Shown here: piece after piece, positions 43,101-55,100 of the stretch
Numbering within the stretch: position 1 is the first letter of the stretch
How the letters are laid out: each line of letters opens with the position of its first letter
NCBI RefSeq assembly: GCF_003589595.1
Contig: NW_020653716.1
Location: 718,754 to 782,753, forward strand
Origin: Hyposmocoma kahamanoa
Taxonomy: Eukaryota; Arthropoda; Insecta; Lepidoptera; Cosmopterigidae
Reading direction: 5' to 3'
Length of the DNA stretch: 64,000 nt
The notes under the pieces: generated by a model
The model's input: only the letters and a program-made list of their open reading frames with translations
Told to the model about the DNA's origin: nothing
Databases searched by the model: none
Made by a program: the position numbers and the translations under genes

Positions 43101-46100
43101 GCGCAATGTTATTTTGCAAATAAACTCAAGAGTTAAAGGTGTGATTTGATGCCATATGAATCTTTCAGCCTTATTTCGCTAAGTTCGACTGTGCACACGC
43201 ACGCACAACTCATCGTGACTGTTTTTGAAGAGATTAAGAAAAACAAATACAATTGCAATAACTATACAGTGTGATTTTAAACTGGGGCAGTATGGGGAAA
43301 TCGGAAACCGTAGGAGATACAGGGAAACTGTCCTAGGAACCATTAGGTCTTTGTTGTGAAAACATATTTGATATAGTCAATTTTTTGATCCAGCATAAGT
43401 TATCCGTAAAAATTACAAATATTAACTATTTTTAATACTGATTGACTCACTTTCTTGTATTTATCATTTCATTGTGCCGGAAGAAAAAATTGGTGGAATT
43501 TAATAAAAAACAGTTTTACAATGATAAATTGAAGGAAGCGTTGCCTTGCAGTATGATGGGACAGTACTGTCTAGCGAAAAAGGGATTGAAACTTACGTCG
43601 TAGTAACATATGCTTTTTAACATGTGTTTTCAATGCCCTTTCACTTGGGAACACTTTTGCATTATCACAGTTCTCAATTGGACACTTAAATTCTTTTTCA
43701 CCGTTCTTATGTTCTCTCAAATGTACTATTACACTGAAACAAACAAAAAGACTTTAATAAATGTTTACGAATAACGTATATTGTATGCAGGCTGTTCTAA
43801 ATGAGTAGATAAATGTCTACATATATTTACAAAGAGTGACGTAGAGTGGTTAAAACCACGAAATAGTAATTAATCAAGTAAAATAATAAATAAAGTAAAA
43901 AAACTCGTAAAAATATTAACCTTTCACCATGATAAACATTTTTTTCTAAGCTATACTTAATAATTTAAAAAGTTTTATCTTATGCAGACACTAGATAATT
44001 TTATATTCACCCAATAAGATATAGTAAAGGTATTTCCGAAAACCCGGAAGTCGAAAAAAAATTATTAATTTTTGAAGGTTTTAACTACTCTATGTCATTC
44101 TTTGTTTCTATATGTAGAGATTTATATACTCACTTTGGAACCATCTTATTCCGACTGACGAACGCGACGAATGACGACGCAAGCCAAAAGAGTAGGTGTT
44201 GAATTTAGTTTTAGATGTAGTACGACGGTGCTCTGCACGTAGATAATGGGGTGCACAAACAGAGCCTCTTCGCAATGTCGTACTATTCATGACCTCTTTA
44301 CGTCTGGCGCACTCTGGGCAACAATCGGCGCATACGCAGATTAGCAAATCCTTTCATTACAATGGTAAACATGTCCCACATTTCAGAATGGTGACAATTT
44401 TTTTTTTACAAGTAAATAAGTGCACATTTGACCTCACCTCCATCCACCACCTCCTCACAGTTAAAATGTGCATGCTACATCGTGCATGAATTCACTCACT
44501 CCTTGAAAATCCTCAAGTTATAGCGTTCTGGGATCAAATCTGCAGGCAGGGAATGGATCCTTTGCCGTTCACCATATAAATGTGGAAGCGAAAAGCTTGG
44601 TACGAATCTTTGGAATATCCACAACTTATGTGTGGAACTCCAGCCTACATTTAGACCCACGACGATGGAATGAGGAAGGCGGAATTAAATCAAGCAATTC
44701 CATCGCACACTCTCCGTGATATATCCCGTAGAATACTGATAAGCAGGCAACTTTACGGCGGTATTCAAGGCTCTGCAGCTTTGCCTCTACCAAATCCGAG
44801 TCACCTATAAGCACTACTAGTGACGCGAGTAGCGACAATAACTCCTGGCCACAATTATATAATATATGCAATCGACACGATAAGAAGATGTAGATATTAT
44901 TATTATTATTATGGTAGTCGACTAAAAGATATAACTGATGCTATAGAAAAAAGGCATAAGCAATTTATCTCATGTTACACTGTCATTTTTTTCCCGAAAG
45001 TGTTGGCTGATCTTAATTACGCATATTGTATACTTCTTTACGAGCTCCTGGCAGACACTGCTTTTTGATATGGAACGCACAACCAAGAAGATGTTTTGTA
45101 GTAAAACGCCCTTAGTGCAGCTCGTATCAATCAAACCGATGAATAATTTCTGTAGGTGAGAAGTAAAGGAACCTTAAGCGCCAAATAGTAATTTTTACTA
45201 CAGAGCGTTTTAAAGAAAATATCTTAACTAGGCATTTGAAACTAATGTTAAGGCTAAGTACATTTTGTTTAATAAAAAACAAACGACGTCTTTTATAATT
45301 TCGTGGTTTTTACCATTCTAAAGCAAGGTTTGTAAAAACATCTAAATTCTAAAATATGGACTTAACTTGGACTTAAGGTCCTTTACCTTTCACCTACATA
45401 TTTATAGCGTGTACTACTTAGAAAATTATTGCATAACAGTGTATATTTTGAAGAGCACTCACTCGACTTCTGTAGGGAAGAATCTGTCGCACTGCGGACA
45501 TTTTTTGCCGACGTGACGCTGCAGATGGCGGTCGAGCTGCGAGCGCTGGATGAAAGAGCGACTACACACGTCGCATTTGTAAGGCTTGTCCAACACATGC
45601 GTCAACACATGTCGACGCATCACCTCGATCGTGAAGGTGCTGTAGCCACACTGAAAATATTTTTTATAAAGGTGTACACACTCCACTATATTTAATTTTT
45701 TTTGTGTGTACATTTGGGTAGGCAAATTATGGATCACATACTTGCCCTTTGGGGTTCGCGTAGGTAAACATTTTTTTTTATAATATAATGTGACGGGACG
45801 AACAAGTCGTGCGCCTGATGGTAAACTACACGCCTGTCCATAACAGTTGCAGTGCCACTCAGCTCTCAGAACATATTCAAATACAGCGCTTTTGGGATAC
45901 TTTATTATAAATCGAACACATACACGTGTTGTAACGTGGCCCAATCATTGGATTGGACCAGTCAGTTTGACGGAATTTTCCCTTGTGTTTGATCAATAAT
46001 AACAACATAGTGGAGTATTTTCACAAAAAATATATGAAAATCATGGTAGTAAAAGATGATATTTAATAAATATATGGTCCTATCAATTGTCAACAAAGAC

Positions 46101-49100
46101 TTTTTATTAAAAAGTAGTTTATCTGTGCTTTCCTTAGTGCCTTGGTACAAAAGTAACCTTTAAGGTGGATGAATCGTCTACTGATACTACTATCAGTCTA
46201 CTATCATTCTGCTGATACAGTGTGACGGAATGTAATGTATGTAAGTAGCAAACATTAAAATATATATGAAACGTCGTATTTATTAAATAGATGACATTTT
46301 TGCGCTTTAAAAATAAATAAAAAAATAAATTTTCTTGCTTTACTTTTAATTTTCTTTTATTTTCGACAAATTTTATAATACCTAGTTTTAAGACTAAAAT
46401 AGATATGTGACAGAAAATTTTAAAGCCGTGCTAAAGAATATTAAAACTTACCCAGTTTCTTGTTATTACTAATCCATGGCAGCGTGTACAATTTAACTAA
46501 TTAATGGAAAATTTAGATACATGGCTTTACAGGTCTATTGTACATCAGATTACAAAACTTCAGACATCACCAGCTAATAAGAATAGTTTTACCCAACACT
46601 TTAGAGTGTTAGTATTAGTACTTGTATAAAACTGACTAGAGCTAGAAAAATTATTACTTATTTAGGGCTTGCACAGATATTAAAAGTAAAAATTATACCA
46701 TTATTCACATTTACGATCTGTAATAGCCCTCATCACTCTTAAATTGATCTATTGCGATCATCACTAAATTCAGAGCTCTTTTGTGTCATTTTACATTATA
46801 AACGACACAATGATATAAATGACACAAAATTTTTGAATATTTTCCTGTGCTTTAAAAAAATATGTTCATATTACCTGGGAATATACAAGAACTTTGCAGT
46901 TTATTATACGTAAATATAAATACTTAAGTCCCTGTGAAACTTACCACATCACAAGAGTATTTTTTTTCACCATGTATCTCAAGATGTTTCACCATTGAAG
47001 CTCGAGATCCAGTTGTCTTACCACAATGGCCACATTCCAACTTTAAAGGTTTGTCTGGAATTATTAACAGCAAAGTATTGGTAAAAATGGGCATAAATAT
47101 ATAAAGTTAGTCTACATACAAACTTTTGTTGATTTTCTTTCGCATTATTGTTTTGTTATATGAACAAAGGGCATACAGACACATTGAAAATGCCATATAA
47201 AAGAAATGTGTTTAACACCCGTCACTAGTCCATAAACAATTGTTAGAGACACGATTTTGATTCCGTAGTAATGTTCTAAAGCCGCAGCTGTGTTTCCATC
47301 CATCATTTAAAAAATAAAAAAGAATAATAATTTATTAAAAATATTTTTTTAGCCAAAATCGTTACGGTTAGACATACCTCATTAGGACGCGTGACAGGTT
47401 AAACAGCCAATAGATTTTTTTGAAAAAATTACTAAATCCTATTGATTACACCAACTCTTCTTTAACCTTAAAATTATAATTTTTTTATAATCCCCTGTGT
47501 CGCGGGTGCCGTGGACACACACATAGACAGACAACACCCAAACTAACGAGAGAAATAAACGTAGGCCATATTTCTCACGGCCCGGGAATTATACCGAGGA
47601 CCTATGCGTGGCAGTCGAGCATAGTAACCGTTAGGCCACAGAAGCAGTAAATTAATAGATATAAAGGCAGTTTTAAAAACATTACCTGTATGAATTTTTT
47701 GTACATGAACAAGCAACTTGGAGAATTTTCGTGTGCTGTACGAACACTGCTTGCATTTAAACTCCTTGGGGGATATATGCTGCATTTTTAGATGCACCAT
47801 CAAATTATCTTTTCTTGAGAAACAGGCATCGCATATCTAGAAAATGAGTATTTATTATTTCCATGACTATAAATAATCTTATTTAATAGATACTAATGAG
47901 GTAGCTGTGTTTATCATATTATGATCTACAACTTAACAACAAGAAATTATAAGTATACTATATAATGACTAAACAATAGACGTGGGCATTTAAATAAAAA
48001 TCACTTAATAAACTTTGCTTTTTAATATAAACACGCAAACATACTTATAATTTCAAGTTGCAAGCATTAGTCAGTTCATTCAACAATTGAATTTTTTACA
48101 ATGTGCCTAAGTGTCAAGTCCTGCCATCTGTTTCCACACAAATTAATTTGTCGATGTGAGTACTAATCTTAGAGGATGGAAAAAAATAATAGTCTAAGGT
48201 ACTAATGTTGTAAATAAAAATAAACCTCGTGTTTTACAAATAAAGTTATTGTTATTTGTATATTGAATCATAGTTTACTAGTGCTAGTGTTGTCTCAGTG
48301 TAAAAAATACTATTTAATGCTAAAAACTCAAATAAGAAAAGTGCATAATTTTGCTGTTTATTTATCTACCCTCAAATTTTTTCATAATTCTGCCTATCAA
48401 CCAGTCTATGATAACAGGGGCCTTACCATGAACTCTTATTACGATTCAGTTTAGGACTAAAATGAATCGTTGTGAAACAGCGCTACATGGAGTGTAGGTA
48501 TATCACCATCCCGCTTTTTTGTCGTTACGAACCTATACTGAACTGTAATAAGAGTTCATGGTAAGGCCCCAGTAGTTTTTTAAAATGACACTTATAGTGT
48601 ATTTTTTCTGCAAACATTTACCATCATTTATCTGCAAATGATACTACCAAATCAAATCAAAAAGTGCTTACACAACAAATATTTCACCCAAGCTTATTCA
48701 TAAAATAACGTTCTACATCCCTTAGTGACCTAGGGCAGACTACTGAAACCAACCAGATTGATGTTATAATTGCACACAAAATGAACCAAGTTCCCCATTG
48801 AATGAAAACTAGGAGGAAAATAATCCTCAATATCCCGCCCCACTGCCATGGCAACGAGTGCTGCCCCCTCGAAGCAACAAAAAGAGAAAAATGAATGAAT
48901 CTCCACCTCAGCCCGAGAGAACAGTAACAAAGAACCGCTTTAGTGGCCTAACCCTAGACCCAAAAGATACACGGTCATCACTAAAATTGCTAAATCTAGC
49001 AAACCTCCACCAATCGTCCTTAGTGGCATAGAAGATATTAACGAACTATCTAAGTTGCTTGAATCTGTCAGCAATAAAGAGGAATTCAAACTCAAAATAA

Positions 49101-52100
49101 TTAACAAATTTGTTCTTCATGTTCTTGTCAACTCTGCTGAAGAGTATAAGAAGATTATAACCGTCATAAGAAAGAATCCTACCTATCCCAAGTTTCAAAT
49201 GTAGCAGTGGCAGCCAACGCTGATGATGCCGCGTTCCTAACCTGTAATCGCGATCCCAATGAGGCAAGCAGAATGTTGTAATTCCAATTTAATGCCAACA
49301 ATGCATGGATAAACAAATGGCGCCTAAAAGTGAGGGCTCCAAAATCTCATCACATCACTTTTGCGCTTGGACGTGATACCTGCCCCTCGGTCAATTTAGG
49401 TCCTGACACTCTACCACAAGTTTCTTGCGTCAAATATTTGGGATTACATTTGGATCATAGGATGACATGGAGTGAACATATAAAAAACAAAAGTACTGGG
49501 CTTCTTGGAAGACAGTCCACCTTATCTCTAAGCAATAAGCTGAGAGTGTACTGCAGTGTAATAAAACCGATCTGGACTTATGGGGTACAATTGTGGTCAA
49601 CAGCCAGCAAAACAAATTTACTTAGCTTTCAAAGAGCCCAAAATAACATTCTCAGAGTATTAACTGCTGCACCTTGGTATGCTCGCTACTCCGAAATACA
49701 CAATAATCTGAAAATGCTAACAGTTCTCGAAGAAGCGTAACACTATACAGCTCACTACAGTCAACGACTAGAAGTGCATCCTAATTGCCCCAAGTACTGT
49801 TGCTGCCAACCACAATTAGAAGACTGAAAAGAGCAGATGTGCTGTGCAATTAAGGGGAGACAAGGCAATGGCCTTAATCTTCTGTAACACCCTATATCTT
49901 CCAAGTCATCTAATTAAAGTGGAATTGAAGTCAAGTGGACTGATTGCAGATTTCAAGAGAAAAAAAAAATTGCAAGCATCACTACTAAATAATCATTGGC
50001 AACATTTATTACCAAACTGGGAAAAACATTGACAATCCTGTTAGAGTTTGAGCATGATGTTCAATGAAATTCAATGGTCAAAAAGAAGAAATATGTTTAA
50101 ATATAGCTTGTCAAAAATATGCCAGAAAAATGAAAAAAAAAGAAAACTGGACATTGGCGAAATCGCCATTTTTTTTGTATAATTTTTATAATAATACTAA
50201 ACTACCGTACATAGTTATTTTTACTTGACATTGGCGAAATCATCGATTATTTCGATGGGGCCATAACATTTAAAAGAAGAAGAAAAAGATTGATAGCAAA
50301 ATATATTTACAATTTTCATAATATTTATAAATAGTATTAGCAAAGTGTAGTAAATTCTTCAACTATAAGTTCTAAGTGATTATATATATTTGTTGAAGTT
50401 TTAATAAACTACGCGGAAAAATCCGATCAAAATGGAGTTGTGTAAAATTCAGATTACGAAGCTGGATGGACATAACGGGTCCAATGGCGTTATCGCATGT
50501 CCGCAATGCTCAACGGCATCGACGGATTAATGGATATCGTGGAGGGCCAAGTACGAGAACCTGAGCGACAGTAGCTGCTGCCGGTGATGGAGACACTTCT
50601 GTTCTTGGGGAGTACAATCGGATGCTAGGAGAATACAAGAGATCTTTAAGCACTGCGTTGCTTTTGATCACGAACAACATCTCGGATGAAATCATGGACA
50701 AAGTGATGAGATTCTGTCACCCTAAGGATGTATGGGATGAGTTACATCGGCTGTACGACGGCATGAACGAGGACCGTTTGTATGAAGCTTGTTTGGCATT
50801 TTATAAAGCGAAAAAACATCCATCAGATGACATGGTGACTTGTATTTCGAAATTGAAAAAATTGTGGCGTACTTTGAAGCAGGAGTTAGTCAAATCAGGT
50901 GAAGGTACAAAACAAGATATTTACCGGAGTTTCTGCTAATCTGCAAGATTTTGGATAATTTGCCGGATACATATTTCTCATTTAAAGCGAGTTGGATGCT
51001 AATGTCAAAGAAGGACAGAACAGTAGAAAGTTTAACAAGTCAGTTATGTGTTCACGAGAAGGCACTGTTGAACTGTCACGACGAAGAGTCTGGAGTTGAA
51101 TCTTTTACTGTGAAGGATAATAAACAGAAAAGAATTCAGAAGGTACTAAAACAGAATTAGGATACTTCGAAAGAGGAGAGCAGACGCTGCTTTATATGCA
51201 AGGAAAAGGTCATTTAAAATTTCCTATTGCTATATGCATTGTCCTAAGAAGAAGTCTCGAATGATATAACCTGAGGATTTACGAACTGTGGGTATGTCTA
51301 GCATGACGCTAGCTTCGGTTTTTGCTATTTCTGCTGAGAATTATCCTGAGATGCGGTATATTGATAATGGAGCAACTAGTCACGTAACGATTCGAGCAGA
51401 TTTATTTGAGGATTTTAACGAACTTGGAGACATTCACACCGTTACTGCGACGGATGGAAATATTGTCAAGGCACTAGGCAAAGGAAGCATAAAGTTTTCA
51501 ACTGTTGTAAATGGAAAACCGAGTCAGTTTTACCTCAGAAATGTTTGATACGTACCTGCAATTAAAAGAAATTTGTTTTCTGTGTTGGCGTCTCAAGATA
51601 TGAACCCCAATAGTGTGTTTGAGTCACATGTAGAATCATATACCATGAAGATTGGCGGTAAAATCATAGTTACAGGAAAACGTTTGAGACATGGAGGTCT
51701 ATTTACTCTGAATTGTAAAGCCTTGATACCGATGCCTTCAACTTATGTCACAGTTGTACAGAAGGAAGATTTGCTACAATTGTACCATGAATGTTTTGGG
51801 CATCAAAACAAAAGGCATGTCAGTCGTATTCTAGAACGAGAACTGGGAATAAAAACAACTGACAGTAAGGAGTTGTGTGATGGCTGTATTTTCGGAAAGG
51901 CACACCGGAAGAAGTTCAGTACTAGAGAAAAAGCCACAAAACCTGGTGAAACGTTTCACACTGATGTCTGCGAACCATTTCCAGAGTCGTATACCAAGCA
52001 AAGATATTTTTTGATCATTGAAGATGAATTTACCCGTTTTAGATTTCTTACATACAAAGTCTGAAGTCTATGAAAAGTTGAGACAGATGTTGGCTGAAGT

Positions 52101-55100
52101 TATTGTTGTTGTTGTTGTTGTTGGCTTCTGGACATCAAGTACAAGAACTTTTGAGCGACGGTGGAGGTGAATTCAATAATGATAAGGTACGAAAAGTATT
52201 AGCAGAATTCGGAATAAGACAACGCCTGGTAACGCCCTATACACCAGAACAAAATGGTTTGAGCGAACGGGAAAATCGTACGGTAGTAGAGTGCGCGCGT
52301 TCAATGATGTGTGCTAACGAGGAATTGCCTCAAAACTTATGGGCTGAGTTAGTTAAAACAGCTGTTTACATTCTGAACAGAACTGGACCGGTTACTATAG
52401 AAGGTAAATCACCTTATGAACTATGGTTTGGTAAAAAACCACAGATTAAGAAAGCACTCAGGGGGTCTACTCTCGACCTCCGCCCGAAACAATTACTGTC
52501 AAATAAGTAATATTCGACAAAATTAAAAGACAAGTGTCAAGTATGAAGCTTCATTCACATCACGCGTCTTTTCATTTGGTCAAGTATTGCTTATTTGGCA
52601 GTAATTGTTTCGGACGGATGTCCGAAGGACGACACTCGAAGGACGGAGGGACACATATCTAGAGAGTGATCAGGATATTGGCGAGATTCCTTATGAAGTT
52701 TGGAACAGACCTTCAACCTCTAAAGGACCGACTGTTATGCAACATAATGCAGAGAACGACGTTCAAGTTAGAGAAGAAGATGGAATTGTCAGTGACGGTG
52801 AAGTCAGAGAAGACAATCAGAGTCCTGAAGGTAGTAGAAATCAGATGTTTCCAATAGACTCGGATGATGATTATCACTAATACCAGGTTTCTTACCACGG
52901 TATGACTTCTTTTTATTTTCCCGATATTTCGGAACGGTTGCACGCTCCATGGTCACGGGTTGACTGGACGGCGACACGCACTCACTGTATTCACACGCGA
53001 AACTGAACTCGAGGTGTTTTTGTTTTTATTACTGCACACACTAAGGACCGGATTCCATGCACTGGACAGTTTTATAATAATAATAACACACACACTCAAC
53101 ATAGCCCCGCACTACGGAAACCCTGTGTCGCGGGTGCCATGGACACACATATAGACAAGCACAATTTACACCCAAATTCACGAGAGAAACAAATGTAGGT
53201 CATACAAATATTTCTCCCGGCCCGGGATTCGAACCTGGGACCTCTGCGTGGTAGTCCGGCATGATAACCGTTCAGCCACAGAGGCAGTTAAAACCATCAT
53301 CACGGTTATATGTTTTGTACTTCGTGATCTCGATGGCTTCTCGTACCAACCGTGGTATGTAGTGACGTTCTGTCGAGAATACCTGGGGGCTATGCAACTC
53401 GATCCATTGGTTAGTGTCAGTCTGTGTGAGACGTTGTGCTATAGCTGACTTCTGTGCATCATTGATTTTCATATGATCGACAATTCTTCGTTTAGTCTGA
53501 CCGATATACGAGCTCCCACAACTGCAGTTTACTTTATAGACACCACCCGGTGTTTGTAGAGGAAGGTGGTCTTTTGGTGAACGTAACGTTTTTCCTATTT
53601 TGGTTAAGGGGGTGAAAACAGTTTTTATGGAAAACTCCTTTAGCAACCTAGCTATTTTATCTGTCACCCCTTGTACATAGTGACGATGTGAAGTGGCATG
53701 TATGTTGATGATGTATTTTGCATAATGGAAGGTACCCAAGGTACCCAAGTACCAAGTACTCCAGACTTCGGAATCAATTATGGCTGAAATAAGACTGTTC
53801 TGGAATGCTTCAGTGATACAGATCATGGCAGAGACATACATACGGGGCGCTCAACCACAGGCATGCTATGCATGTATGCTGGAGGAGCTATTATGTGGAT
53901 GAGCAAAAGACAACAAAGTGTAGCCATTTCGACTACAGAGGCGGAGATCGTAGCTGCTAGTGAAGGTGCAAGGGAGTGTGTCTGGTTAGCTTGGGTTATG
54001 ACAAGTCTAATTGGAGTTAAAGCTAAACCAACTTTGCAAGTTGATAACAAGGCAGCAATAAGACTACTGGAAAACCCAGAATTTCATCAGCATACAAAGC
54101 ATACCTGAAAAGTCATTTTTTCATCAGAGAGTTGGTAACTAAGAGAGAGATTACAGTAAAGAAGGTGTCAAGTGAAGGACAACTGGCGGATATTTTTACC
54201 AAAGCTCTAACGAGACCCAGGCTACAAGAATTAGTCTGTCAATTGGGTATTCATTGAGAGAAGATGTTAAAGTTTGAGCATGATGTTCAAAGACACTCAA
54301 TGGTCAAAAAGAAAAAATATGTTTAAATGACATGTTTAAAATAGCTTGTCAAAAAAATATCGGAAAAATAAAGAGTGATAGCAAAATACATTTACAATTT
54401 TATTTATAAATAGTATTAGCAGTGTAGTAAATTCTTCAACTATAAGTTCTAAGCAATCCATCCAGCCTACCCTAGCTAGGGCCTCCGTCGAAACAAGTGG
54501 GTAACCAGCAGGCCCGCTACTAAGTAGATAATTAATAAAAATGCCTTACCTCACATGGAAATGACGCAATTCCTCTTCCATCACATCCCTTTTGAGCCAT
54601 ATGTCTGAGGACATGAGCATGCCTAACAAATTGCTTTTGGCAGTGCGGACACTTGAATATATCTCTGTCATGGTACTTTCCCATGTGAGCTTTCAGTATA
54701 GTTTTGTTAGGACATAGTGCTGGACATTTTGTACACTTCACTGCATTAGGTAATATAGAATGCTCATTGCGAAGATGCTGCAAATATCTGTCTTTGAATC
54801 TGTACCTTTTAGTACATTTGTCACAAGCAAATATTGGCTAGAAATATAAAATAAAAAATTAGGCCCAACATTTCATTGCATAAAGAGTAAACAAAAAAAT
54901 TAACTGTATATTTGATATTTGTAAAACTTCACCACTGGTCACTTTATTGATCTGCAAATACGAACATGAAAATTGTACTATAGTGTTGCATTGCGGTCCA
55001 CCGTACACAATGAACAACAATCTACTGGAATCAAAATGAATTTTAGTACGTACTCTGCTCTTACGAATTCCAGGTTTGTTGTGAATCCTCGGTACTCGGC

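Larger units (their letters stand above)
50432..54258 (+). pseudogene. copia gag-pol remnant
   Basis: The ATG at 50,432 opens [15 protein letters not shown], a UBN2-type gag start. Gag continues at 50,622-50,939 ([20 protein letters not shown]) and 50,951-51,160. A CCHC knuckle begins CFICKEK near 51,190 but shifts frame. The protease motif is [10 protein letters not shown] (usual D-S-G-A has N). The integrase zinc finger and core read [53 protein letters not shown] and [13 protein letters not shown]. RNase H is [20 protein letters not shown] then [12 protein letters not shown], ending [27 protein letters not shown] run at 52,098-52,124 coincides with a frameshift in the integrase. Confidence 0.88.
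50039..54453 (+). mobile_element. Ty1/copia LTR retrotransposon, degenerate, with nested inserts
   Basis: Both LTRs are present (50,039-50,376 and 54,265-54,453), and CAATCC flanks the whole (50,033-50,038; 54,454-54,459). Between them are decayed gag, protease, integrase and RNase H in the copia order (integrase before RNase H). The reverse transcriptase region is lost and occupied by a Penelope-like fragment and a SINE. A MITE sits after the integrase and a small retroposon in the 5' LTR. Stops and frameshifts make it inactive. Confidence 0.9.

Noticed and set aside
54859..55053. Extension of zinc-finger exon 1 to the in-frame stop at 54,859
   Set aside because: The tail has no finger or conserved motif, and a GTACGT donor at 55,053 joins exon 2 in phase.
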